Shown one piece after another: positions 15,400-29,000 of a stretch of 64,000 nt of DNA; position 1 is the stretch's first letter; every line of letters begins with the position of its first letter. The DNA is taken from positions 10,002,322 through 10,066,321 of the forward strand of contig CM024173.1 of NCBI GenBank assembly GCA_013433145.1, read 5' to 3'. The notes under the pieces were generated by a model, which saw only the letters and a list, made by a program, of their open reading frames with translations, did no database searches and was not told the origin of the DNA. This DNA comes from Ascaris suum. Its lineage: Eukaryota; Nematoda; Chromadorea; Rhabditida; Ascarididae. The position numbers were made by a program, and so were the translations under genes.

Positions 15400-15846
15400 C
15401 GCAAATTAAAATTCCCTGATTGAGGTTAAAATAATTTAAAATGTTCGATATTTCCGTAATATTCGACCGCCCAAGAAACGATGATTTTTTAAAATGAGTT
15501 TTAAGTCACATTTGCTCAGTTCTCATCCTCTTATTTTTCTAAGGATCACTTTCAGTAATGCTCTTGATAGTGTTTCTTCTTTTGAGGCCACTGCAATAAT
15601 ATACCGAGTGGACGAGTATTGGCGTTCCTATTTCCGGTTAGAAGAAAGTCCATTCTAATCACCAAAGGCATATAAACGCCCGTTTTGCTATTTGGCGTGT
15701 GTTGTTTTCTATGATATCTTCAGTTCTCGTGGTTTACTTCCTGTATAATTTTTTTTTTCATCCGGCTGAAAACGAAAAAATATTTCGACAGATTTTTTCG
15801 GTATAAACTCAATATAAATATGCTACGCAGGTGTTCTATTTCTAGA

Positions 15847-15866
15847 GGGGGGAGGGGGGGGGGGGG
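15847..15866 (+). repeat. G6-A-G13 run
   Basis: Two G runs separated by one A; they could form G-quadruplex DNA. Confidence 0.98.
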
Positions 15867-16928
15867 CTGACCGCATTGTTTACTTAGAAGCGCCTATGGA
15901 AATACCCGGAGGGGGAGACGGAATGTGGTGTAAGAGGCGCACATATCTTCCGAAGGCGCTCACGTCCACCCTTTCTTTTTGCTGAATGAGAAAAAACACG
16001 CTACACTACTATGAAATCGCCGTTCTGCCATTCTACCTGCCAGCTCTCCCTCCCATCGACGAAGGTATCCCGATGCGCGACCGCCTTTTTACCTTCAAGT
16101 TCTGATCTGACGATATGCAGCCCAGCGATAACTACCAATAACTATAGCAGACAACATTTGTATACCCACGCATTTAACCTTGATAATTATACCGTTTTTC
16201 GTTTATTCCTTTCTCCATCCATTTGCCTAATATTCGTTTTCTTCGTTCGCTAAATAAAGAAGCAATTTTCTTATTGTGGTTGTTATTGTTTGGAATGGAG
16301 GTGATGTTTGTACATAACCAGTCGGTCATCGCTTCTTATACGGATTCCGTTTCCGGCATAGCAGGCACTCTGCCTTTGCACCAGTGGGAGGGCACTGTTC
16401 AAAGTTTTACTGTATTTCACAACCCCAGTCATGTTGTCCTAGCATGAAACATCTTGTCCAAGGCAAGATGATTGATGCTTCTGGCTGAGTACTTTGCATT
16501 GAGAAAACACCCATCCCGCGGAACAAACAGCCATTTGCAGGACATTGTGTTATCCAAATAAATAAGAGTATTTCCTTTGTCACAACCATCTTTGAGGTTC
16601 GTCTTTGAAGTCGAATAGCAATCTGTAAGCTTTGGAAGTTTCCAAGTAAAAAGTTGACAACTTCATTCCGATCTCTCTAGGTTCGTAGGAACTGATGACA
16701 CGAATAGTATCGAAGTGCTTTCTTCTAAACTTGAATCGAGTTTATTGTCGCTCGAAAAATTAGTTCAGCCAAGGTGCACATCCGTGCATCACAGGTGCGA
16801 GTGCGCGTGACACGCATCGATTAAGAAGCCATATCTCTTTTCTAGATCATATTTGATATTGAAAGACGATCGGATCGAAAGCTTTTCGAAGTTTCCGTCT
16901 GGAAAGCATCCACCAATTGCTGTTACGC

Positions 16929-16930
16929 AG
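16929..16930 (+). other. Possible trans-splice acceptor for APEH
   Basis: A TTACGCAG sequence ends 10 bases upstream of the APEH start codon. Nematode mRNAs often receive a spliced leader at such a site. The tract before it is not strongly T-rich, so this is only a guess. Confidence 0.25.
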
Positions 16931-16940
16931 ATCCTTAACT

Positions 16941-17009
16941 ATGGACGCGACAACAACGGCTATTCAAACAGTGGAAAGACTGAAAGATCTATATGGAGAT
17001 ATCGCGCAG
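16941..17009 (+). CDS. APEH: APEH exon 1 (residues 1-23)
   Basis: The exon starts MDATTTAIQTVERL and ends in phase 0 at a GTTTGC donor. The N terminus is poorly conserved in the family, so this exon rests on the open frame, the ATG and the phase match to exon 2 rather than on strong similarity. Confidence 0.8.
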
Positions 17010-20000
17010 GTTTGCTGTTGTTTTCTTTCTTGGGCATTTGCGGTTTCTGGAGATAGTGTGCTGCCTTCTCAGAGCTGTCTTACCTCATAATCGACTTTTT
17101 TTTTTATTAAGTTTAACTATTTTTTATTGTGTTTTGCATTTATCTGTAAAATTCATTATGGCGCTTGTTCATATATTTGTACTTCTCTTATTGTTCGTTG
17201 TTTTCAGCTCACTAACGCTAAAGTTGCAGCAGTAGATCTTACGTGATTTGATGATCGCTCACTTTTTTCCCCACTATACTTCACCAATTGCCGTTAAATT
17301 TATTGATACCTAAAAGGCCATATAAGTTGCAGGCCAGTTTTACTTCAGAGCTCACCGGGTGCAGCCGAAGAGCCCCTTTTAAGACGGGATTTGCACAGTG
17401 GGTTGATTTCTTGGGTGATCATATTAATCGATAGTTGAGCGTCAACTTTATTTTGTTTCGATTCGGAATGACAGTCTCCGCTTCACAGGTAATACCTGCA
17501 TGACATCTCAACGTGTTGACGAAGTGGACTTTCTCTTTTACTGCTTATGGAAATGTTCGTACTCTCTTAACTTTTATTCCCTATCAGAGCAACTTTCAAA
17601 GATTGAGTGAACGGCTGCCGGTATGATAGATAATGCTGTTTGCAGATACCGATTGCACTCAGTGGTCGGCTTCATCACAAAGCTGCATCACGATGTTTGC
17701 AGGTGAGGTTAGCCTCGTTGATTTTCTCTCTTGTTAAGTGCCAACTTATTTGCAAGTATAGTCTGCTTCTTTAGGATCTTAGGCTTCGTCCTATCGGCAG
17801 CAAGACATTTTAAAGCTTAGAAGGTTGCTTACCTTGTTACAGGCTCACCTGAAAGTTGTTCTTTAATCGTTCTAATTAGCGAATTTAATTATAACACTGA
17901 TTGTTTATTTTCAGGGTTGATATATTTCCCTAGCACTTATTAGGCTCAGGAAATCAAAGAATCTCAAAAGAGTATCAAAAGTGCTTTCTTCTCAGGAGCC
18001 TCTCATGTTTGAAATGCTTGGGTGAAAGTATGAAAGTCTTTACATATTAGTGAATTTGTTCGAAAGCTAGCCATAAATTCGGGCAGCTATAATGATGAGA
18101 GATTATATTGTCGTATATGAGGGGTGAAGAAATCAAGGATGTGGCGTTAATCGGGAATGATTTCGTTTGCTGTAGGAAAGGAACGCAAGATTCCCAGAAT
18201 ATGAGAGTGAAGTTTTATGGATTATACTCACTTATGGTGGACTTTGTTTTCGGGTCGTATGTAGTGTAGACTTGATTCATATTTCAGTGCTTTGCTTTCA
18301 TTTCCAAAGACATAGTCTTTTTAGTTTAAACGTGTTGTGTTTTCACTATAACGGAATGTTCGATAAACGGCAGCCTTATTTTCGTGTGTTGATAAATGTT
18401 AAATCAGTGCGGAATTAAAATGTGATTCTTTTCTTGCTAAGGATACTTCATCCCTCAGCTACAAGTTAGCCATCGCTTGAAGTATGCCTACAAGTGCTTA
18501 TGTTTTGCAGTCCTTATTTACAACGATCCTTTTTACTAATTGGCCCACCCTCGAAGAAGATCTAATTCAAAGTGTAATACTGTGTTGTACAGTAATTCGA
18601 CTAATAAATCACGTTGTAGAAGAAACAGTGTTGAAATTGTGCAAACCTTGATGTCATTATTTTTCTGGGGTGTTATTGCCCTCTATATATACGGCATTAT
18701 ATAAATGTAATTATTCAGGCGGCTTGTATTTGGTCGAATCGTGCTCTTGAAATGAAGAAAATTCACAAATCACAACGATTGAGTGTCCTATTGGAGAAGG
18801 ATGACGATCGTCAAATCTATGAGCTCATTTCCACTACTTCGATGCCTCTTACGAGTTTTGAGTATGTTCAGTTGTCATCATAAGGCATATTTGCATATGT
18901 TTTCTGTCGTTCAGACTTGTAAACTTGAATCTGCGAGCCTAATCGCAATTCTGTAGTTTCCATATATGTCAAGATAAAGGAGTGCTAAAATTTCATCGTT
19001 CTTTATTTACATGAAAATAAAAACATATTTATTCGTTGATCAGTCAGCGATTTAACAGAAATGCAGATGTGAGTAATTTCAGAGACATAGATACTGGCCA
19101 TCACGTTCACTGTGTAGATTTCATTATTGAATAATCTTGAGAGATCTCTAGGAATGGCTATAAAATGAAATGTATACAACAAAATTATCGAATATGATGG
19201 CATTTTGCACATTTAATGAATTTATTACAGTTGATTTTGCAAGATTGCGTTCTTTGAAAATCTAAGAAATCATTTATATTTATTCATTTCATCGGCAATG
19301 AATTTACAAAAAGCACATATTGTGCCAGTCGCAATAGCGTGTTTTGTTTATTTCGTCAATGAGAAGATACTATCTGTAATAATTTATTGGCAAATGTTTA
19401 CGCTTAGTTGCGCTATTCTTCACAACTATACAATAACTTTTAATTTTGAGAATGGTAATGCTGTAACAAGAGATTTGCTTCCTTCACTTCGTGATTCTTG
19501 TTTTTCGTTCCCACAAAAATTTGCATTTATTGAATTTCTTTGCAATTTTTCTTTATTTTATATGGAAATGTTTCATAACTAGTATGGAAAAGAAATTTGA
19601 TGATTGATGATGATTTTAGCATTTGATGATTTGATCATTTGGCAGATCATTTCGTTGGCAAATTTCAGCATAATTTCAGAAGAAAAGCATTTGATGATTT
19701 CAGAACGTTGGCTACTGCATATTCAAAATCGGATTCAAAAATCGCAACTCTTATAACGGTACCGGATGGTAAGGAGAAGAAACAATATATCAAAGTAGGT
19801 GTTGATTTTCGTTTTGATTTCTTTAAATCATTGTAAATTGTTTAGGTCTTTTTAATGCGATTGCTTATGATTCTTTCGTTAGAAGGGGAGAAAGAGGAGG
19901 AGGGGGGGGGGGGGAGGATAAAGGCAACAATTTCAGATTCGAATAATCATAGGCAATGACTTATAGTCTTCCATCATTGGTGCTGTTATTGGTTGCTAAT

Positions 20001-23000
20001 TTCTTCTCTTATTACGGCTTGTGTTAAAGCAGATTCTTGTTTTCGACACAGCTAATAAAATTTTATTGCCTTACTAATAATTGCAAATTTCTCGATAATT
20101 CCTTCACGCCGTCAATATTCCCCTAGGTGAACTCACGATTTTTAAATTTTAGGATATGTTGTTGTTTGTATCACTGATAACAGCATATCATATCACACTA
20201 TGCTGGCACATGCTGGTTCCTTAGTGTGTGTCTGATTATTTACTCTGATTTTCAACATGAGTTTTCATTGGATAAGTGCAACGGAGCATTATAAACTATG
20301 GCCTTCACTTACGCAGACCAGCATATATTCTGTAGTCCCTTAGATTAGAATCTCTCGCGTGCTCTTTTTAGTCTATGAAGAATATTTCTAATTTTAGTAA
20401 TTCCTTTCAGTGTTTTTGCAGTCTTTTTTTTTGTTGCGAGAACATGGCAGTTGTTCCTAACCAATTAAGTTTGCTTTTTTCTAGTTTTCTCTCTCTTTTT
20501 TTGCGGATCTCGTCTCTGAAATGATTGTTTTCTTTATTCTTCTTCTCACCCCCGCTTCACTCATTCTTGTACGTTTTTCATTCAAAAACGTTGGTAATCT
20601 TGGTCCCACTCACACTGTCTTTTACGTGGAAGCTGTCTCTATTGTTTAAACGAAATCCTCTGAGAGGAATATACGTGAAACACAGGATGAGCGATCCTCG
20701 ATATGACTCGTTCAATAAAAGTATTGCAGTACGCGGTTGCGATAATTGAACCTATTTGGAAAAATGTGCCACTTTACCTCCGATGTAATTTTTTATATTT
20801 TGCAGATTTACGACTTATCGGAGCACATTGAGATCTGTTGCGTTGACGTAACGACTCCCAAGAAACATGGTGTTATCCATCCAGAGGGTTTGTCTTGTAT
20901 TTTCCTCATGTTTTATACGTACGTCACTGCCGTAGCAGTAGTGTACATATGCATATATTGTGTATGTACTTGGCGCCGTTCCTTTTATTTCCGAACGGCC
21001 GGCATAGGCGTTGAAAGGTGAGGACGGGTTACGGCTCACGAAGAAGTTGGGTTGGGAACTAGGGTCTCATAATTAAGTATTTGCTGTGCAATGAATTCTG
21101 TGGATTTTCTCGATTTTGAAACATTTCTCGAACTGAACCCAGTGAAGCATGAAGTTTTATTATAATTGGGGGCTAAAGTTGGGGACATGAAGGATGCTTC
21201 AGTGGTGAAACACTGCAAGCAGGAAGGTGTTTCGTATGTGTGAATACTCCTTCCGCAGCGAACCGTTTGGCTTCGATGAAATACCGGCGATGAAAGACGG
21301 CGATTTGAACCCTGGAAAAAGCTGGATTGTAATCATGCTTATGCAACGTGAGGTAGCACAAAAAAGCTGCGCAAATGCATTCATTAGAACCACATCACCT
21401 CTTTTGGCGTCTGCTGAATTTTATTTTAAATAAATGAGTTCACATAACCAGACGCACTGTGCCATCACGATTCAGGAGCACATTTTGGCTTTCTGTGTTC
21501 AAAAACACCTGGACACAAGCCCCAACTCAGAGTATTTGGTTTGTGTGGTATTGCGATGTGTATTAGTGCAATTTGTGCCAGTCTCATTTTAATGCTTTCA
21601 AGAAAGTCATTTCACGAACTCTCGAAGCTCGGGAAGCCGCAGTCGAAACTGCATTGGCTACTGGACAGACACTAAGTAAATACGCATCGGTACAACGTGG
21701 CCTTCGCTCAAAATCAAATTTTTATAGGCGCTTTAAAGCTTTCAAATTCATTGCTCAGACGGGACAGCTAGTTAGTACAGTTCACGTATGAGCAAAAAAC
21801 AACTACTCAGTGCCATCCATATCGTCGTGCAAGTTTATTGCAACACTCATTGCCAGTGAGATGAAATAATATGTGGGAGAAATCAGGTTTCCCATCAGTA
21901 TCAATACGAATTTATAGGGTTCACTAGTTTCATAAAAAAAGATTCGTTAGCTGTGCTTAATCCGGTTTCAGAAGTCGTTAGATTCGGTGTTCTTCGCTCA
22001 TCCTTCCCGAAAATCTTTCGGTTTTGCCATCATTAGAGTGCTATATTCATGGTTGTGTAAGCTTTCTTGTTAAGTGCGCTAGTTTTGTATATCATTTGAT
22101 GGTCTTCTCAAAGAAGTAGCTATTTGACTTTCTTTTCTCAGGTGATATTAAGTTTGTCTGAAGTAATAATTCCTAGGCAGTTTCGATGGCCATCGTTGAT
22201 TTACTAGAATGACCGAAAAAATAGCCTCATCTTATAGTTAACGACAAAACTAGGACATTCGGGATTGGCAGTAGTATTCTTTGCAGCTCAATCGGTCATG
22301 GACTATGAAATTCTAATTTTCCATTTTTTTCTAATTCGTTGATGAAATTCGGCATAGTTTAGAAAATTATTGCGTTGATATTAGGAGGAGAATATTTTTT
22401 TGGCGAAGGATGCTACCATTTTGTGGTATTTATTTATTTTCTACTTTGATTCACAAACGTCGAATTCCACTGACTTTTATTGGGACATTTCGCATTAATC
22501 TGATGGTGGATATTCCAATATAGGTTACCAAACGTTTTATTTCCATTGGTTTTGTCTGCTGTTTGGAATATTTGGGAACACTTGAACATCTTTACTTGCA
22601 CATATTGGAATAACGTTGTTTTTACAACGGTTTGAAGATGACGCACAATGTTATCTATTTTTGTGGTGTTTGAATTTTCCATTTAAACTTGAAGGTAAGT
22701 TGTTAAACACTGCTTTTCGATTACACAGCTAGGTTGAACTCAGGTTGTTGGTTCATGGAATGGTTTGACCTGAGATAATACTGCGGAAAAGGCTGCTCAC
22801 CTCAGAGGGAAATCGAAAACTTTTTCCCGCATATGCATTCACTTCATACCGGTCGTTGCTCCAACCACCAAAAGCTTCTACTTCATTGCTGTGTGTTTGC
22901 TCTACGTGGATGCACTTATCATTTAATGTCCGATGTTTTTCTTTCGTTCAGTATACTTCAGTGGCGTTTTTCATTACCTCTAACCGCGTACTGTTTTATA

Positions 23001-26000
23001 TTAGATGATATGACTACTTCAAGTCTCTGTATATATTCTTGGCAGTTTTATGCTTACCGTGGCTGCATTTATGGTCTCTAGTTCAATATGATGAATCGGC
23101 AGTGTTGTGGTGTTACAGGTTTAATTGATAGGAAGCATCCTACAGGTTAAGATGAACTAGGTTCAAATTTTCTTCGCTCTAATTTCTTAAATCGCACCTA
23201 AATCATATTTTTTCATTTTGGTAGCTACATAGATTTTTATGTGAATAAAATTTGAATATTACAGGTGAGTTTGGTGGTTTGAAGTGGTCGAATGGCGAAG
23301 GACATATATTATTTACGGCTGAGAAATATATAAAGAAGACGGAATATTTTGATGCGGATCTTGATTGGAGTAATGAAGAGAAAATAATCGAATCAAATGT
23401 TGTGAGTTGCTTTAGACATTTTGTTACTCATTCAGCGATTTCATCGACATTTTCAATAGTGATCATTCCGATTCGATGTTAATATTTATATAAAAATAAA
23501 TATATCACTAGATTCAAGTAGAAGAAATAGGCTCGACTTGGGAGTTTGACCGTAGTTGTTTGATGCAATAGGATGTTGGCTGCAACTGCATTTCGAATCT
23601 GATCGTTTATCGTTAGTGTGTTGCATCATGCAAAGGTATGTGCAGTTGTGTCACCAACCGCTGAAATCAGACCGTCATCGTCTTTGAGACATGAGAGGCG
23701 ATTTTGAGTGCTGTGAATTGTTCTCGCGAAGTAATTGTCCTACAGCAACTATCGAAATGCATTTCCTTCTAGAACCTTAAAGCATATTCAACTCGAAAGA
23801 GCAACTCACGAAGAAAAGCGTGAAGATTTAGCCGTATATTTACCTTCTTTTTGAAATTTCCCCTTTTCATTGCCCTAGCAATGTTTCGCTGGCTATTCAT
23901 TGCGTTCATTTCTTATATTTCCGAAAAAAAGCGTTCAGGAAATTCGTATCGCGTCATAAATGGCGATCATTTGCTTCATTTGGATGTGGATGTCAATAGT
24001 TAATGTTCCCTAAGGCAAAAAAGCGTTTCTGAAATAGTCGACATAGGTTTTTTAAATATGTAATTCGTTTCGACGCTTTTATCTTGATGCACTCTAGCGA
24101 TGATCCCGTTTTATTGTCTATAAAGCGTCTAAATATTTTAAACAGGGTGAAAAATTCCGTTTGGTGGAAAATTGGGGCGAGCAAAGAAATGAGATATGTC
24201 GGCCGATGTTGTGTATCATGGATGTGCTGAGTGGTAGTGTTACGGTTATCGATCAGATACCTGATAGTCTATCACCCGCTTATGTAAGTTTTATTGCTTG
24301 TCTTGACGCGATTTTTTTCTCTCTTTAGGTATATAAACGTTAAAAAAATGGAATTTCTAGGGGAAGTGACGATTATTTTTGAACATGATCGTGAACAATT
24401 TTACTTTGGAACCGAAGTTTCTCTCTCCATCTCTCCATGCCTTAGTGGTAGTAGTTATAGATATTTTCCAGTGTACTTTTGCGTGCATTTTTAATGGCGG
24501 CAGTTCCATTAATAAGTCAGCACCATATCGAGCACGTTTTAATCAGCATGCTTTTTTGTTCTCGATGTATATATAGAGAGTGGGTGAATGGTTTGAAGCC
24601 AACATTTAAATCTTTTTATGTTTTGCTTTTATTCCACGGTTGTTTTCCTCGCATAACTTCAACTTTGAAAGAGTATGCGCAAGCAGTTAAACAGCATAGG
24701 CATAGACAAATTGACCCTTCTTTTCGCCGTTTTCTGGTTCTAATTTTTTGTTTGCAGCTATCAGCTATTATGATGCCAATTTTTAGTGTTCACTTGCAGG
24801 ATGCAAATTTTGCTGAGTAGGATTATTCCCTTCCCGCTGCTGTTGCGAACATGGAAATATGACTCCATACCTGTATTCAATCCGTATGTCTCTGAGATTG
24901 TTGAATTAATTTGTTCTTTGTTGCAATGAAATAAGTTCAGAGTGTTTGGGCTCCTGACGATCGTGGTGTCGTCTTCTTTGGTATCAAAAATGAACCCTTC
25001 AAACTCGGTAAAATATACTGCAGCAATCGAAGGTTTGTGTTTGTTATCGTACCCTTCACTATTAATTAATTGCTAATCGGGCAGGGAGGGGGGGGGGGGT
25101 ACGATCGTTTTTATTTTTTGAAGTGATAGGAATGGGAAAGTTCTCCGGAGTTTTAATTAAAAGAGACGAGAAAAAATTCTCAATGCCTGTGTCTTTCTCA
25201 TAGCGCCATTCAACGATATCCGCGCATCGTAACAGAGGGGCTTATGAATGCTATCGTTTCTGATTAGAACTCATTTATAGTTTAACTTTCTGACTCTTTG
25301 ATACTGTCCTTCCTCTCCCTCCCCCCCCCCTCCTCTGCTTATCCCTTCCGCTCTTCCTCGATAAAATGCTTTTACTGTCCGAATCTCAGTGATGCTCATG
25401 CCGATGGCATAGCAATATATAGAGGTAACTGTGTGATGCATTGTGCATTGTCGATGATGTGCTGAAATAAACTGATCGTTTTATTTATGTGGAATATGTT
25501 GTAGACGGCAGTATCGGTTGGAAAGTTGGCAGGAAATAACCGCTAGGAATATGGGTCATTAGGGTATTTTATGCATTTCATAAAGTCATTCTTGTTCGAC
25601 TTTTACAATAGTGTATTTTTCGGCTATCGCCGACGATCATTCATCGGAACGCTTTGAAACTTATGAGTAAATTTTATTCGCTCATAAAAAGGTGAGACTT
25701 CTTTTTGGAGAACACCATTAACTTTATCAACTTCTTACCTGACCTATTAGTGGTTGATGATGCATTTGGATATTATATTGGTTCTCATAAATGTGCTGAC
25801 AATAAATTTTAAGCAGATTAAAGTTGAGGAATTTTTGGACAATTCTTCAATTAATCTCTTATTTTTCTGACTGTAATTGAGTATCGTTACTCATTTCAGA
25901 AGAATTGAAAACATTTACTGACTATCTCAGAGATCAGAATCACAGTAACTCTCTTTAGAATAAACGTTTGTTAACGAAATGAATGCTTTGCGCATTTAGG

Positions 26001-29000
26001 AACATATCGATGATTGGATCTTCATTTGTGAGGGAAAATGTGTGATCATCGTCCATTCCATTTCTTATCTTTTTCAATGCAACACTTTCAACCTGCTCTT
26101 CGTTCTCCCTTTCCTCTCAGTTGTTCTCTAAAGTTCTGGTATTTCAACAATCTGTCCTTTAGAGGAAGGGGAAGGGGGGGGGGAGGGGTTGCTGTGGTGT
26201 GTCGGGATACGACTTCGGTTTACCATGTTGTGAGTCAAAGCATTACTGTGTAATAACCACGTAATAATACGAAGCCACAATTGCTGCGTTTCGGTGACGG
26301 AAAGTAACGATGCGATTATTCATCCAGGAGCACTGTTGATTGTTCAGTATCGAAATAGCAGTTGTTTTTGCAGAGGTACACTATACTATTATGATTTGGA
26401 GAAAGCTAACTTGACGGCATTGAGCGATGAAGACGTTGCCATCGAAGAAATCGCTTTTTCAATGGATAATACCAAACTTGTTTATTTTGAACGTCCTGCC
26501 AATGGACCACATAATACTACCTTCTCTCTGCATGTGGTATACCTTCGTTTATACGCTATGAGCCCCCTTCCTGCATTTTCTAGTTATACTGACTCATTTG
26601 TTATGCAAATGTTATTAATGCATTCAGTTCCGATCTGTTATCTCGGAATAGCTGTTAGATTCATTTGTATGCGAACTTCAATTATGAAATATGCAAAACT
26701 TGTATGTTGTCATAGTGGCGCAACTATTACCGGTGTTTGGATGCATGGATCGTCATCATTTTTGGATTGCCTCTATATGCACATGAGATCAACTTAGATC
26801 TACTGCAGTCCAATTTTGCTTTTTCTATAGCAAAATCCCTCCAAGTAGGGCTTTCTTTCAAATCGTGAAAAACGGTAATCCATGGTTTCCTTTGGGTGAG
26901 GGTGAGATGACGTGAGCAGATGTCAGTAAGAGAGAGTACACCTATGACTGTTCAGACCTAAAGATTATCACCAGCAAAACATGTCCATGAGGATTCTCTG
27001 TTTCGAGGAAACATCGAAATACTAGATAACAAGGCTGAAATATCCCGCAGTTTTCAAGATTTTCGTCCTTGAAAAATTTCAGGACCTGCTCCCCCTTTCC
27101 TTCACTCCGTAAACAACTTTTGATGTGCATCCTTTCGGATTATCACAAGTAAAGTCTTGACCTTCAAGGTTAAAATTTAGCAGTAGTATGATGCTTCTTT
27201 GATTTCCTCTCGTTGCTTTACTGTTTGATCGTGATGGTTCACATTTTCCCAGCTTATTGTGGAGATCTGTTGTATGCGTTTATTAGCTCACTCTTTATGG
27301 GTGAATTCGAATCGCCTATAAAATCCATGAAAGCGGTTGCTAGTTCTGCGAGGGAACAATTTCCGCAACGGGTGAAACTATCTGAAATCTACTCTACTCT
27401 ACAGCATTCGAGGGGTACTTTTCGGAATTTTAAAACTAAGATGTGCACCTTTTTCTTCTATTTATGAGGGGTTCGCCAGGTGTTTTTTTTATTGCAATAT
27501 ATTTGTCGCACTTTATAAATAAATTACGGGCTTTTTACTAGCAGTAGTGTCTCGTCGACGGGAGACAATTGTGCTCGCATCCAGCATCCGAAGCCAAAAT
27601 CTTGCTTTCTGAATAGATGCTTAGAAGTGATTAAAAGCTTAAGTTCCGCATGCGGACAAAATTTTCCCATTGGAAGCAATTAAAATATACGGTCTTTAAA
27701 TTTCAGATTAATTGGAGTACTAAGCAGAATCGAGAGGTTGTTCCCATTGTCGACATACCAAAATGTAAGTTAATTCCCGATCTTTCTAATCATAAAGCGA
27801 AATCTACAAATGCTTTTTCGTTTATTTGCAGTTGCAGCAATTTTTTTTTTTAAGTGCGGATCAGCTAGTAATATTAACAGAATGTTGATCGCCTTGGATT
27901 TACTAGCAGTGGTTTTTCTCGTTGTTTTCTACTGATATGGACGGGTGAGACTACGATGAATATTTCTCTTGTGCTTGCTATAATCAAAGTTTTCGTAAGT
28001 TTGGTAGCGTTTAAGGAAGTCGTTCGTTGGCTCATGGTAGTGACTGTATTTCAGCATCGGATGCATTCCCAGGTTTCCATATGATGCAGTTGCCAAACAG
28101 ATGTTGGGCTAACGACAATAGACGTGTGATTGTATCAAGTGCTTGGAGAACCAAATTGGTTGGTAATTATTCATTCCTTGTATATCTACTATTCACACGC
28201 ATTTTTGAGTTTATCTCTTTATTTAACCTTTTCGAGAGGAAAAGGGAGGCCAAAGTGATGGATATTTTTGTATTGCCATTCAGTATATAGTTGTATACAG
28301 TGATAAATACGGTTGATGTTTCGTATGTATGATTTTCTCTTTGCTAGTGATTTCTGACTTGGCTGATAGTTTCGATCCATTGATTTCTGAATGGAGATTC
28401 ATCCGCCGTATTGCATCAAGTAAAAGCTTTCGCATTGAAGTGATAGCAAAATAAAACCGTAGAAAAATATTTGAAAATAGGATAGTGTTGATAAGTGGTG
28501 ATAAGAAGGGTGAAAATCGTGATCACACATGGAAATCTGCCACATGACATTTACTTAGCTTTCAGACATTCATAGAGAAATAGCTTCAAATATTTTCATT
28601 GATAGTAAGGGATGTGGAAAGCTTGATCTGACGTTATTGAGTAAAGGTTTTTTCCTTAATTGGTAATTCAAAGTCGGAGCCACTATTCGAAGGATAAGTT
28701 GGTTATTGGTGATGTCGAACCAATGCTAATTCCCTCATTTAGGAGATATTGGTTGTTGATACGGATTCGGGTGCAGTGAAGAAAATTTCAAATATTGGTG
28801 AGTCGTTTGTATGCTTATTCGAAAATTTCATTGATAGATGTTGATGCTTTAGCATGCTGAGGATTTTTGAGTGAGTATTTTTGCAGATGGTAGTAGTCGT
28901 TTGTTTCTCGGCTGGCAAATTTTTAAATCTTTCAGTGTCGTGTTTTTTGTGCGTACCGCTCCTTTTGTACACATTGATTGATTTGCATAGTTTTGCCGTT

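Noticed and set aside
21227..21791. Open frames within APEH intron 5
   Set aside because: They lie between exons 5 and 6, which join in phase, and the translations do not match the peptidase.
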